Source of the DNA: Tanypteryx hageni
Taxonomy: Eukaryota; Arthropoda; Insecta; Odonata; Petaluridae
Length of the DNA: 64,000 nucleotides
Assembly: GCA_028673005.1 (NCBI GenBank)
Contig: CM054115.1
Span: forward strand, 191,154,370-191,218,369
Direction of reading: 5' to 3'
This document shows, one piece after another, positions 11,396 through 23,950 of this stretch (positions are counted from its first letter, which is position 1; every line of letters starts with the position of its first letter). The notes under the pieces are model-generated. The model saw only the letters and a program-made list of their open reading frames with translations. It was not told the DNA's origin and searched no databases. The translations under genes and the position numbers were made by a program.

Positions 11396-13679
11396 TCAAT
11401 CAAATGAATCTCAATAAGTATCTATTGGCGTTCTTTGGAAAATACTATACTTTAATTAAACCAATCCATTCCGTACAACCAACTGATTAAGTACGGGTGC
11501 ATACACTGCTTAAATTGAGTTTAGCGTAATATTTCAAAATGTTCACAAGCATCGGAATTTCTATTTGGAATTATTTAGCATTCATTTGAATTTCCATCGC
11601 TCCATATTTGAATCGTAACAAAAGGAATGGAATTTTGTTTGCGCGGTCGTGTTTACCAGATGAATCGCATTTCATGCCACTAAAATGCGGCGAGAAAATA
11701 AAGGGAATAATGGCATTGATATTTCGTCCTCTCTGCCCTCCTACCGCTCCATTCTTTTAGCGACCGCCGTTGCTAAGTGACGTTAAAGGATGTGGAAAAA
11801 GGAATAAGAAGAAAACGGAAAGGAGGTTTAGAACGACTTTGAAGCGAAGAACGGGAAATGAGGAAAGATTGCTATTTGCGGCTTAAATGGAGCTGCCCCC
11901 CGCCTTGATCGATGTGGGCGCGCCTCTCATTCTCTCAATCTCTTTTTCTTATTCCCTCTTCTCTTCTTTCTCTCTCTTTCTATCTCTCATTCTCCCTCTC
12001 TCTCGACCGTGTTTGACTGTCTCATCAGCGAGGAACGAAGCCTCTCGATCGGACAGAATCTGAGTGTGATGACCGCGGGGGGAGAATGATGGAGAAATGC
12101 TTGGTGAGGCTTTTAAGGAAGGATTTAGAGAGGGAAGGACAGCGGCGAGGAGGCGGCGCCGTGCTGCGGTAAATGACGAAAGAACTGCCTCAAGGGAAGA
12201 AACATCACGATCATCGATTCTGTCATTACTCGTATAAAGCTTCAAGCCCTATTAAAATTCAAAGGAACTTTTAGAATGGCTACAGACCTGAAATTTGGGA
12301 TGGTGGTAGGTTATTAAATATAACCGACCGAAATATCCTGTTCGCTGTTCCCCACTTAAGAAAAATAAGAATGTGTCACTGCATGGAAAGTTGAAATAGC
12401 ATTTTTTAATATTTAAATTTAGATACGAATTGGAGAATTATCTGGTAGTCGGCTTAAAGAATAGATCAATTTGTTTACCACTGAAATTCAATTTCAACCC
12501 GAATCTGCCACAAAATTGATTTTATATCCGAAAACAACTTTTCGACAATGGCAAAATTTAATTGCTATGGAAACCTCGCGTGTTGTTATCTTATTTCCAC
12601 TGACCTTATACAAACAATACCTTAACTATAAAAAATAACATTTACATTTCACTAAAAATTATTAACTCGATTATTCATTTAATGCCAAAAATATGTTCTG
12701 AAAGATTTTTCAATACAAAATTGAATGGATATCTATGTCATTTGAATTTGAGATATCTTTGGAGTCGATATGAATTTGTATATTTAAATTATAAAGCTCA
12801 ATTATAATGTTAATATAGTTTAGGCGTTAAAATTAGCGTTCCTTTCCCAAATATATATTTTAACTCCTATGCAAACAGCGTAGGTGAATAAGTTAATATT
12901 GCATGGATAGACTATTTATGTTTGGTATAATAAAGAAAAAATTGGTTTTGCGTTGTTAATTAATCAACTCATCAATATTTAGGAAAGATTTTAATTTAGT
13001 TTTCGTCTTTAGCTAAATTAAATTACAAAATATTTATCACTCTGACTGAAAAATATAGGCAAAATAGATTTTAGCCCATAAATCAAGTATGAGTGGATTA
13101 CTATTTACGTATTAATTATACATAAACTTTAAAGGAAATTTCTGAGCAAATACCTTGCAGCATCCTTTCACTTTTGAAATGTATAACTGATATAATCGCA
13201 AATTCAATTGTGCAATAAGGTTTTTATTTCATTTAACCTACATAGACGGAAATTTAATGAGAATTTTTTAATGTAATGTTCAAATAGGGAATTACGGCAT
13301 TTTTAGCTCTCACATTAAGTTTTAACTATCTCTATTTCAAAGGTTAAATAAAAACTATCGATAATAAAATTTCCATGGCTACCGATGCAAAGGAATGGGT
13401 TCTCACATAATAGTTGGAAAATAATAGTGCTATATTTTAAGTTGTTTCATAAAAGATAGAATGAAAAAACGTAAAAGAGAAAAGTAAAGAATGATCAGGG
13501 GTTAATATGATATGGCTGGTGAATTAATGGAAAGGTTGCATAATTTAATTATGTCAAATGCAAATCAGTGTTTGTAAATAACCAAAAATATCGCTGAAAT
13601 AATGAAGTGCAAGTTAGTTAGATTATTTTATTTTAGATTAAAATGACTATTTTATTTTTGAACACTATTAAAAATAGCG
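11396..13679. other. Non-coding; GC-richer block at 11640-12250
   Basis: No gene is seen. 11640-12250 is richer in GC and CpG than its surroundings and has a CT-rich run at about 11930-12005. It could be regulatory, but no motif cluster is decisive. 12250-13679 is AT-rich and featureless. Confidence 0.4.
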
Positions 13680-14159
13680 GTTCTCTTCTGCTATACCACC
13701 CCTCCGATTATGTGCTTTAGGTATCTTTTCTGTTTTACCTCCCTCTAATTGTTTACTTTTTGGGTCTAATTATTTAATTTCAATCATGGAAAGTGAAAAT
13801 GTGAACGTAGAAGGAAAACCAACCCAACCCAACCCAACTCGATTGAAAGTGCAAATGTGAATGTAGAGGAATTGTTTCGCAAACCCCTTTTCCCCTTAAA
13901 CCTCGACATTGAGGTTTTGTTGCAATCCATAAAGGGGGCGGCCGCTCCCTTAAATCCCCACATTCTCCCAGGTTTGGTTTAGTGGTTGGATTTGTTCTAT
14001 AATAAAATAACCAAATTAGATACAAATATGCATCAATTGTAGTTATACACAAATTAAAGCAAACAAGATTCTATAATTAAATAAAGAAAATATTTGGAGG
14101 GGGTAAAACAGAAAAGATACCTAAAGCACATAATTGAAGAGGGTATAACAGAATAGAAC
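13680..14159. mobile_element. 480-bp MITE with long terminal inverted repeats
   Basis: The first 50-60 bp (GTTCTCTTCTGCTATACC, then a block containing TATGTGCTTTAGGTATCTTT and TCTGTTTTACC) are inverted at the right end, which closes GGTATAACAGAATAGAAC. Flanking sequences TAAAAATAGCG (left) and TAAAATAGTG (right) look like a degraded 8-10 bp target duplication. The middle holds an AACCC-repeat run (about 13820-13840) and no coding sequence. Superfamily not assigned. Confidence 0.7.
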
Positions 14160-14329
14160 TAAAATAGTGCTGAACTTCTACATTCATTGACATTATTAAT
14201 TATATAGAAATAAAATTAAGATATATAGACCAATAATTTATTTTACAATGTCATATTTTCGTATTATTGCCATATTCATTACTTCTTGCAATACTTCAAA
14301 TTACCTTTGAAAAATCAATAAGCGGAGAG

Positions 14330-14602
14330 GTAGGGGGGGGCAGGGGCGAGGGAGTGGGAGGAAGAGGGAGAAGGAGGAAGAGAGAGGGAGGAAATAGATA
14401 GAGGGTGAGAGAGGGAGAGAGGCTGAGAAAGAGGGTGAGAAAGAGAGGGTGAGAGAGAGGATGAGAGAAAGAGAGGGAGAGAGATAAAGGGGGAGAGAGA
14501 TAAAGGGGGAAGAGAGATAAAGGGGGAGAGAGATAAAGGGGGAAGAGAGATAAAGGGGGGAGAGAGTGGGGGTGGGGAGAGTGGGGAGGGGGAGAGGTGC
14601 TT
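14330..14602 (+). repeat. Purine (GA) tract with AGAGAGATAAAGGGGG units
   Basis: The + strand is almost purely A and G. A unit of about 16-18 bp (GAGAGATAAAGGGGGA) repeats at about 14478-14560. Proline/serine-rich frames on the minus strand are artefacts of this composition. Confidence 0.85.
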
Positions 14603-17514
14603 ATAATTCCAGACAAATTTGAAGCGTGAGGATTTAATTGGAGTCACTCCAGTATTAAAAATATATATTAGGAAAAATTTATTCGCCTCAGTAGGTTAAT
14701 TTAGAACAGCGGACAAATTCAATTGGCTTTGATATTATATCGTGAAAAAAGCCAAACCATTTTACTCTAACTGAAGGGAATAGAAATGTCATTCATTTAA
14801 CGTAACACGAATGTTGATAGTTTTAGTTGACTTATTCCACTACATTGTTTATAATTGGTAAAAATTAACGAACAAGTCTTTAACCCTAATTAAATCCAGT
14901 TCCAAATAAAATAACGCGTTCATTTATACCCATTGTTCACACATAAACACAATAATTCAGTTGGATAAACCGTCGAGTCATAGCAACCTCTGCGGATTAA
15001 CAGTTAAATGACATCGAAATGGATATGGCGTGACTTCGCTTCCTTTCCAGATATCTCCCTCTCCCCAGAGCTTCTAATCTTTGGATTGATCTTGACTTTG
15101 TCTCTGGGACGATATTTATGATGGATGAGGAAAACGAGGTAGGAAGATGAAAGCGCCGGATGAGAAACTGGGAGGCCAAACAGATGGGAGATGGATGGAA
15201 TGGAGAAAACAGCGATAAAATGGAAGTGGAGTTGAAGGTCATTTGATTGGAGAGAGATGAAGAGGAGGGAATGAAAGGGAAGACAAGTGCGGAGGGAATG
15301 ACAGCGAATTAAGTCTCACAGAGAGAGCAAGCAAACGAAAAATACAGTTGTGATGATATGTCCATATACCTCTCTATGAATGCACTTAGTAAATATTATT
15401 GTATAATTTTCAGTGTTTATAGACACATTCAGCGTTTGTAGACACATTCAGCTGGAAAGATTCACTCAGAACCATCGGCAACACATAAGAACGTAATAGC
15501 CCAAAAAAATGAAGGGATAATATCGAATGAATAACATTTGAAGAGTTTTGTATTTAGAATTTTGCGCCATCTTTGGGAAATCTCACTATACAATATCTGT
15601 CATCCCTTTCAATCCAATGTGTCCTACTATTGAATCTGCTGTAAGCATAAACATCTTTCTATATATCAAAGAATAATAATTTTGCGCAAAATATAAGCAA
15701 AAAATTATCTGGATAGCTGCTGAAATTGTGGAAAAAATATCTCTGTACATTGCTTTTCATCAAAGCATTAATGTCTTATAGATTAAACAAAATTCTAATG
15801 GCATTATCGAGTAAAAATATGAACGTTTTAGGCCGAAACAAATTTTATTGCTTTATGAGCCCAAAATATCGTTTAGTGTTTTCTTTCTTCAATATGAATT
15901 ATGATTTCACAAATTAAAGAATAATATTTCTCTACCTAACAGTCGTTTAGACAAAAAAAAATAAAAATCGCTACCCGATTTAACAATTCAGCAACAATGT
16001 GTTTATCCATATCTTCAAAAAGTTAAATTTGAGGGTTAAGTGTTCAACACAGATACTTAATTCGGTATGTATTCGAATTTTTTCAGCCATTTAAGAGTTC
16101 GAAAGCACGTTTAATATAACGAAAATATAAAATGTGACACTTAACCCTAGTTAATCAAATAGAGAAGGGAAACAATCGTGAAATTGAACCCGTCATGTTA
16201 TCATAAAATTTGGCTGATGTTAAATAGAGATAATCCATAATCGGAATTGTAATTATTCATTCTTACCAATTACCGTTAACATTTACCCACATTTGACACT
16301 ATATATATTTATTTTCACTGCTCCGTTTTATTTAGCATCCCGCGAGGGTACTCTCACGCACCACCATTTTAGATGAGCCTATGAGAAGGAAATGATTTCA
16401 TGAACTACAATATTAAAGCAATAATTTAACCTTTTCTTTAAAACTGCAGCACGATGTAATCAATCTATTAAAAGCTAAAACCAATGAGGAATGCCAAGAA
16501 CGAACCTCTTCTGTCGGTTTTTTGTCTTATCATATATTCTATCGGCTTAGAGTATATTGCATAGTGAACCAACCGGCTCATATTTAAAAGGTTGGTTGAA
16601 TTCTATCAGCACGTAAGGATCATCAACCCAAGTACTCTCTTCTTCAAACTTTATTGTAGATGAACCTCTCAAAACAAGACTATATAAGAACACACTATTA
16701 TATAATTTTTCAAATCAAGAAAATAATACCTATAAAGGACAATTAATATTTTTCATTTCGTAGCACGAAAAAAGGACTAAAACATAAACGACCGATAACT
16801 GATTTAGTAGGGAACTACTGAGCTCACCTTATGGCTGAAAAAATAAAAAAATACTTGTTTCAGTTCTCTCCAATGGACACAAAGTTGCAAAACACCATAC
16901 AACCTTGTTGTGGCTATTGGATATAGCCGAGACAAGTACCTTTTTTAAAATGCTAATTCTTGAATCCTATAACTGGTTAAAATATTTTCTTTTGCCCAAC
17001 GTAGAAATTGAAATTAACAGAAATTTTATGATTCTAAAGAAAATTAATTTTATCTAAAGTATTGTTTATGTAACAATAAGCCTTTATTTTGAGTAAATGT
17101 TTTCCTTTAGCTGAAATGAGTCGAATTTTTATTTTATAGGCGTTATTTTTCATTTGGAAGGTCCCTTTGCTCTCGACGTAATGCAGTATAATCGCCGAAC
17201 TATTCATCCGTAGAATCTTGATGATATTTCAATCCATAAAATGAGTGCTTAAAAAGAAAATGAAAAGCGGCTTGCGGAACATTATATAAACACATTGGAT
17301 ACTCGATTGAACATTCGTTAGCCTTTGGAAAAACATTCATGACGCTTAGATAACCTTCTTTTTATTTTATCTCCAATCAAATCAACTGTGGCACATCCAT
17401 GGATTTTGTTTGCGGTGGAACGCAATGCGGAGCTGAATTCGCCTCTCGGACGCTTTTGGAGGTGAATGGGAATATAAAGATTTGAGGTCACAGAGTCCAC
17501 GAGGAAAGTAAATG
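14603..17514. other. AT-rich non-coding, no gene seen
   Basis: Only short open frames without family resemblance (for example 15726-15917). No tandem arrays or inverted ends were found. Confidence 0.45.
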
Positions 17515-17960
17515 GAGAATGGGAGAGAGGGAGGGAGAAAGGGAAGGAAAAAGGGGAGATAATGGGAGGGAGAAAGGGAGGGAGAAAGGGAGGGAAAAAG
17601 GGAGGGAGAAAGGGATGGAGAAAAGGAGGGAGAAAGGGAGGGAGAGGAGTGAGAGAGAGAGGGTAGAAAGGAATAGAGGGAGGGCGAAAGGGAGGGGAAA
17701 GAGGGAGATAGGGAGGGGAAAAGGGAGGGAGAGGAGGGAAAGAGGGATGGGGAAGAGGGAGGGTATATATGGTGAGAGGAAAGGAGAAAGGGAGGGGTTA
17801 GAGGGAGGGGAGGGATGGAAGCAAGAGAGGAAGGGAGAGAAGGAGAGGAGGAAATGGAAAGATGACGAGGGGCTAAGAGGAAGGGAAGGTTGGATCGTGG
17901 TGAAGGCATGGAGTGAATATATGGAGAGAGAGAGGGGGGGGGATTGTAGACGGGAATTGG
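17515..17960 (+). repeat. Long purine tract (GGGAGGGAGAAA units)
   Basis: About 440 bp of nearly uninterrupted purine on the + strand, built of GGGAGGGAGAAAGGGAGG variants. Both strands carry long open frames (17519-18022 + and 17382-17982 -) that translate to Gly/Arg/Glu or Pro/Ser strings, so they are not genes. Confidence 0.9.
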
Positions 17961-18360
17961 GAGGGAGGGGGCTGTCTCGCATTTGGCGAGACCCGCAGCC
18001 GAGGCAACAGAAGAAGTACTAGGATGTGCCGCCCTCTCTCAATGCGGAGCAATTTGGGTTTTAAACTGCAATTTAGAGAAGAGGCGACGACGTGGGCGCG
18101 CTGTCAGCAGCCCCCGAGGCTACGAATTCGCCGCTCTGGAGAGACAGCGAGAGAAACAGTGAGAGGGGAGGAAAAGGGGATTGGTGGATGGGGCGGAAGG
18201 TAGTGGGGAGAGGCGGGGCGGAGAAGGGCGAAACAGGAGGGCAGCACACGCGGGGTGAATGAGAAACATTAAAATGCATTGCTGGTTTCTGAGAAGCACT
18301 TCCCACCGCATCCCCACTCCGACATCCCTTCCTCTCTTATTCATCCCAATATTCTTTTAA
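17961..18360. other. GC-rich segment after the purine tract
   Basis: CpG-rich DNA with a short hairpin, GTCTCGCATTTGGCGAGAC (near 17972-17990), and GCGACGACGTGGGCGCGC at about 18083. It could be promoter-like, but no adjacent gene is visible. Confidence 0.3.
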
Positions 18361-19122
18361 TGCAATGACTTCTATTTCTATCCTATCTGGTCCGATCGTA
18401 GAGGCGCATCTAGAAACCATGTTGACCTACGGTTATAAGCTGCACCGCTGCATCAACAGAATCAGTGCAAAAGGGCCCCACCGTTGAGGAGGTGGGATGG
18501 TCCCTTCTTCCTATCGTGGAAATTCCAATGGCCGAAAGACTGCATTTAAATAATAAATTCACGAGTTCTATTCCTACAATATTGCGTTGCGAACTCTGGG
18601 AAAATTGTCGGCTATCATAGAAGAAATATATTTAATTTTCGGTCAATGTTTCTGTCTGTGATTTTTTGTAAAATTTAAACATTAAATTCCTCGATACTAA
18701 TTAGCACTTCCTTTTTGAAAATACTTCCATAAATGAAACGGTTCAGTAACCGCTTGAACGTGAGTGAACGGAATAATCTGAATTCCGATTACGCAAATTT
18801 ATTTATTTAAAAAAACAGCATAGAGGCCCCATTACATTGAAACATATAACTGTTACAAATAATACAACATTAAAATAAATAACTATAATAAATACGAGAC
18901 GAAGGGGGACGGACAGACCGACAGACTTTGAGTAATTATGTATAAAAGATGATAATAATAATCAATAATTGTATTTCTCGAAACAATTAGTTATAAAGTA
19001 AATTGTAAATATAATTGTAAATTTTAAATATAATTGCAAATTGTAACTTTTATTAAATATGTGGGTCTATTGTAAAGTGATACTATTTTTGTAAATGGGG
19101 GACTCAAAATATTTGTTTTTTT
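18361..19122. other. No gene seen
   Basis: AT-rich with weak repeats of AATTGTAAAT (about 18985-19045). No coding similarity. Confidence 0.4.
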
Positions 19123-19160
19123 TTAACACATTCAGTGCGGGCGACTCACACGTGTGAGTC
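19123..19160 (+). repeat. TTAA-type transposon end with perfect palindrome
   Basis: TTAA (19123-19126) is followed by CACATTCAGTGCGGGCG and then the perfect 18-bp palindrome GACTCACACGTGTGAGTC (19143-19160). A TTAA site, short end and subterminal palindrome match the other piggyBac-type ends in this window. A matching inverted end was not found, so it may be a solo end. Confidence 0.5.
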
Positions 19161-20001
19161 ACCCGGGATTCTACGGAGGGGAGGGCGACTCGAGTGTGAG
19201 TTTTTCTTTTCAAAGAGGTGGGACAAACACCCGCATGCGGTATATGCATTTGTAACGATATCTCGCCTTTCAGTACGACTCTAGCTTAGTGGTGAATAGC
19301 ATCATTTTAATTTCTGCCGAGTATATTTTCCCCAATCTTCCGAAAACCAGTGTTTAAGGTTTTATTTTATCGTTCCTGTTTTTAGTTATATAAATTATCT
19401 GAAGTGCTTCATAGTAGGAGACATATATATATAACATAATGTATTTTGCATATTTCAGTATTTCAGGAGTTTTTCTATTTATATTTCTTATTTTTTTTAA
19501 GTTACCTTACCGATACAATTCTACGTCCAAGAAAGAATTTTATCGTCATAGTGTATTTGTTGTTAAATATACTCTCTGTAGTATTACGATATTCATCTCC
19601 TTAATATTGCTTTTACATGTTGTGCGTTAGATTTAACGCTCTAAAATTTTGTTGGCAGATTCAGAGTGCGCCTGCTTTTATCTTTGCTATAGACAACAAT
19701 CTTTCATCTTATATCCGCTACTTAATAAAAGCGTCGAGTTCGTAGCCCACAGTGAATATCTTAATTCTTTGTAATTGACTTAATTACTCCCTGTGAACAT
19801 TTTTTTGTTAAATCGTCCTCATTATGCAAAAAATATATAAAATAACTCTTTGAAATATCCCGCGAAAACGGCTTCCTGATTGGAGAGAGAGTAGTAATGG
19901 GTACGTGACGTCATCGCATGCTTTACGACGCTTACGATCGTACTGAAAGCACGCGGTTTTGATACTTCGTCCTGTTGCGTTTTCCTGATATCGTAGCTAA
20001 A

Positions 20002-20230
20002 ATGGAGAATATGGAACTTAAGAAGGGTTATAAGTATTGTCTGTGCTTAAATACAACGATTAAAATCCCGAGAAAATTGTTCTTCACGCTACCGAGCTCC
20101 TTGGGAAGAAATAAGAAGCGGAGAATATTGTGGTTGAAAAACATGAGGAGATACGCATCTGATATATCGGAACGTACAACTGCATTTGTCTGCGAAGATC
20201 ATTTTAATCTAAGTACTATTTATATGCATG
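20002..20230 (+). CDS. THAP zinc-finger domain segment (partial, probable first exon)
   Basis: The ATG at 20002 has a good context (AAAATGG). It opens a peptide of about 70 residues with 'GYKYCLCLNTTIKIPRKLFF', 'LWLKNMRRYAS' and 'FVCEDHFNL'. This is the THAP pattern: an early Cys pair, F-x-x-P, a Trp in the middle, then C-x2-H-F, which binds one zinc and contacts DNA. The first pair reads C-L-C instead of the usual wider spacing, so residues may be lost. Similarity ends after HFNL, near a possible GT donor (AAGTACTA, about 20210). The frame then runs on to 20286 as unrelated text. It may be a host exon, a transposon-borne THAP or a pseudogene. An in-frame upstream ATG at 19975 is less likely. 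Confidence 0.6.
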
Positions 20231-20636
20231 TGCGTAATTTTATTACTTCGTATTTTAGTTTATTACTTATGTCGGCAGTACATTGACATGATGCATATAT
20301 TTCTGGAGAACGTTGAAAGAGTAAATGATATTTTTATGTTTCAAAGATTAGCATATATATTTTAAGAAAACATCCATAATGTAATATACCTATTCAAAAT
20401 ACGTAAGATCAAACTTACGAAAATCGTTGGGCTATGGGTTTATTAAGCAAATAATTACCGTTGCAGTGCATATATTTAAGTACCATGTTTTTAAGTAATT
20501 ACTCTTAAAAATGTTACATATTAAGTTAGTTCTGTAATTTAAATATTTTAATAAATTTGTTCCCATAATAACAATATTCGGAATATTTTGTTTTGGTGAT
20601 ATTTTGCATGCTTATCTTGGGACTATCCGCGGGGCG

Positions 20637-20658
20637 GACGACATCATATGATGTCGTC
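20637..20658. repeat. Perfect 22-bp palindrome
   Basis: GACGACATCAT is followed at once by its own reverse complement. It is preceded by GCGGGGCG, much as the 19143-19160 palindrome is preceded by GCGGGCG. It is probably the subterminal part of another piggyBac-type end. Confidence 0.65.
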
Positions 20659-20746
20659 GTAATTTATTTAATTAAAAAATATTTTTCGATTAATTTTACA
20701 TAAAAATAAATTATCATTATAAATAGCTGTTCTTACATATAATATA

Positions 20747-21527
20747 TCATTATATATAGACGTTTCTTACAGAAGAGGAGGAGGAGGAGATAACATATAA
20801 CATATAGGAGGATACTAATGTTTAGGCACTTCCAGATGTGGTGAAGATTCGAAATTGTTTTCATAGGTTGGATTTTGTGCAAAACCGAATAGAAAAAACG
20901 AAAATCATGTAAAAGCGTAACAATGCGGCCGCTAAAAATTCGCAATTGTTTAAACAAATTTTCAAGGTTTAAGTATTTCTGCATGTGCTACGGGGTTGAA
21001 ATTCTTTTAATAAGTAGAATTCGTAAAAAAACGAAATAGGGATTATGCAAATTCTGATATTTTAATTTGTTTGGCAGTTAAAAGTTCTTAAAATTTAAAA
21101 AATAGATAACTTTTTAGGTACTACGGGATGAGCTAGGAAGCTGAAATTTTCAAATTATTTACAGAGTAGTGAATTTGCACAAATTTACATTTCAATTTCA
21201 CCATATATGAATTGCGGCGGCCGTTTAAAATTATTTAAATTTAAACAATTAGAAAAATATTATTTTACTTCTAGAAATGCTACAACTTTGAAATTTGGCA
21301 AAAATGTGTAGCATTAATACCCTATAATGAAGATAGTGTAAAATATTTGAAATTGCAACATTTGGGGATTGTTTTAAACTATTATTTTTACGTGAGAAAA
21401 ACGAAAATCGCTGCGGAGGTGAAATCTTTAGAATTAAAAGAATATTTGTAATGATGAAATGTCTGAAAAATGAATGTTTTTTCAAGATGATATGAAATGC
21501 TTGCAGTATGCAAGCACTAACTACTAG
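20747..21527 (+). repeat. Array unit 1 (781 bp)
   Basis: Starts TCATTATATATAGACG, runs through a GGAGGAGGAG block and AGGAGGATACTAATG, and ends hairpin (21499-21515) plus CTAG (21524-21527). A short extra copy of the 5' end lies just upstream at 20714-20745. Confidence 0.7.
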
Positions 21528-22308
21528 TCATTATATATCGACGTTTCTTACAAAGGAGGAGGAGGAGGATATAACATACATATAACATATAGGAGGATAC
21601 TAATGTTTAGGCACTTCCAGATGGGCTGGAGATTCGAAATTTTTTTCATAGGTGGAATTTTGTGCAAAACCGAATAGAAAAAACGAATATCATGTAAAAT
21701 TGTATCAATGCGGCCGCTAAAAATTCGCAATTGTTTAAACAAATTTTGAAGGTTTATGTATTTCGGAATGTGCTACGGAGCTGATTTTTTTTAAGGTAGA
21801 ATTTGTAAAAAAACGAAGAAGGGATTATACAAATTTTGATATTATAATTTGTTTGGCAGATACAAATTCTTAAAGTTTAAACAAATAGGTAAATATTTAG
21901 ATACTACGGTGCATGTTAGACAACTGAAATTTTAAAGTTATTTAGAACTTAGTCTATTTATACAAATTAACATTTCAAAGTATCCATGAAATTGTTATTG
22001 CGGCCGTTAAAAATTATTTAAATTTAAACAATTATATGATTGTTATATCACTTCTAATTGTGCTATAAATTTAAAATTTGGCATCAATGTGTGGCATTAT
22101 TAACTTATTGAAGGAAAAGTATAATATTCATATAATTCTAAAAATTAGTGATTGTTTTACTCCATTATAATGAAAATATGAAAACCGGTCCGGAGGAGAA
22201 ATCTTTGAAATTAAAAAAATATTTTTAATGATGAAATATCTCTCTGAAAAATTAATGTTTTTTCAAGGTGAGATGAAATGTTTGCAGTATGCAAGCACCT
22301 TCTACTAG
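21528..22308 (+). repeat. Array unit 2 (781 bp)
   Basis: Starts TCATTATATATCGACG directly after the CTAG of unit 1 and ends CTAG at 22305-22308. It is collinear with unit 1 with many substitutions, so the duplication is old. Confidence 0.7.
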
Positions 22309-23074
22309 TCATTATATATCGACGTTTCTTATAGAGGATGAGGAGGATATAACATATAGGAGGATACTAATGTTTAGGTATTTACAGATGAGCTTTAGAT
22401 TCGAAATTTTTTTAGGTAGGATTTTGTGCTAAACTGACTAAAAAATCGAAAATCTTGAAAAAGTGCAACAATGCGGACGCTAAAAATTCGCAATTGTTTA
22501 AACCAAATTTCAAGGTTTATGTATTTTCGAATTTGCCACGGAGTTGAAATTTTTTTAATATGTAGAATTCGTATAAAAACGAAATAGGGATTATACAAAT
22601 GTTGGTATTTTAATTTGTTTGGCAGTTGAAAATTCTTAAAATTTAGATAGTAGATAACTGTTTAGACATTACGGGATGAGCTAGGAAGCTGATATTTTCA
22701 AGTTATGTACAAAATAGTGCATTTGTACAAATAAACGTTTGAATATCATCATAAACATATTGCGGCGGCCGTAAAAATGTTTAAAATTGAAACAATTGGA
22801 AAAATATTATTTCACTTCTAGAAGTACTACAACTTTAAAATTTGGCAGAAATGTGTAGCATTAGTACCACATAATGGAAAAAGTATAAAATTCTTAAAAT
22901 TGCAAAGTTTTGGGATTGTTTTAATCTATTATTTTTACATAAGGGAAAAACGAAATTCGCTCTGGAGGTGAAATATTTAGCATTAATAAAATATTTGTAA
23001 TGATGAAATATGAGAAAATTAATGTTTTTTATGTTGAGATGATATGCTTGCAGAATGCAAGCAGACACTACTAG
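22309..23074 (+). repeat. Array unit 3 (766 bp)
   Basis: Starts TCATTATATATCGACG and ends hairpin (CTTGCAGAATGCAAG) plus CTAG at 23071-23074. The GGAGGA block near the start is shorter than in units 1 and 2. Confidence 0.7.
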
Positions 23075-23852
23075 TATGTTATATCCTCCTCCTCTGTAAG
23101 AGTCGTCGATATAATGATAACATATATATAGGAGGATACTAATGTTTAGGCACTTCCAGATGAGCTGGAGATTCGAAATTTTTTCTTAGGTATGATTTTG
23201 TGCGAAACCGACCAAAAAAAACGAAAATCTTGAAAAAATCCAACAATGCGGCCGCTAAAAATTCGCAATTTTTTAAACAAATTTTCAAGGTTTATGTATT
23301 TTCGAATGTGCCACGGAGTTGAAATTTTTTTTATAAGTAGAATTCTTAAAAAAACGAAATAGGGATCATACCAATTTTGATATTTTAATTTGTTTGGCAG
23401 TTAAAAATTCTTAAATTTAAAAAAATAGATAACTGTTTAGAAATTACGGTATGAGCTAGGAAGCTGAAATTTTCAGTTTATGTACAAAGTTGTAAAATAG
23501 CACAAATAAACATTTCAGTTTTATGATATATGAATTTTGGCGACCGTTAAAAATTATTTAAATTTATACAAATAGAAAAATATTATTATATTTATATAAG
23601 TGCTACAACTTTAAAATTTGGCTAAAATGTGTAGCATTAGTACCTTATTATGAAGAAAATGTAAAATATTTAAAATTGCAACATTTGGGGATTGTTTTTA
23701 ACTATTAGTTTTGCATGTGGGAAAAACGGAAATCGCTGCGGAGGTGAAATTTTTAGAATTAAAACAATATTTGTAATGATGAAATTTCTGTCTGAAAAAT
23801 GAATGTTTTTTCAAGGTGGTATAAAATGCTTGCAGTATGTAAGCACTAAGTA

Positions 23853-23856
<4 letters not shown>
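23075..23856 (+). repeat. Array unit 4 (782 bp) with an inverted 5' end
   Basis: The first 43 bp (23075-23117) are the reverse complement of the normal unit start (TATCCTCCTCCTCTGTAAGA, ending TATAATGA). The body from AGGAGGATACTAATG onward is in normal orientation. It ends CTTGCAGTATGTAAGCAC and CTAA at 23853-23856. Confidence 0.65.

Positions 23857-23950
<94 letters not shown>

Larger units (their letters stand above)
20747..23856 (+). mobile_element. Head-to-tail array of four Helitron-like units
   Basis: Four units of 781, 781, 766 and 782 bp follow one another. Each intact unit starts TCATTATATA. Each ends with a hairpin of the type GCTTGCAGTATGCAAGC followed 8-10 nt later by CTAG (CTAA in the last). 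The array is preceded by A and followed by T, as expected for Helitron insertion between A and T. There is no protein-coding capacity, so the units are non-autonomous. Confidence 0.65.

Noticed and set aside
14296..14647. Pro/Ser/Leu-rich minus-strand frames
   Set aside because: Low-complexity product of the GA tract at 14330-14602.
17382..18022. Long open frames on both strands (up to 175 aa)
   Set aside because: They are translations of the GGGAGGGAGAAA purine tract, giving only Gly/Arg/Glu or Pro/Ser strings; open frames on both strands are expected there.
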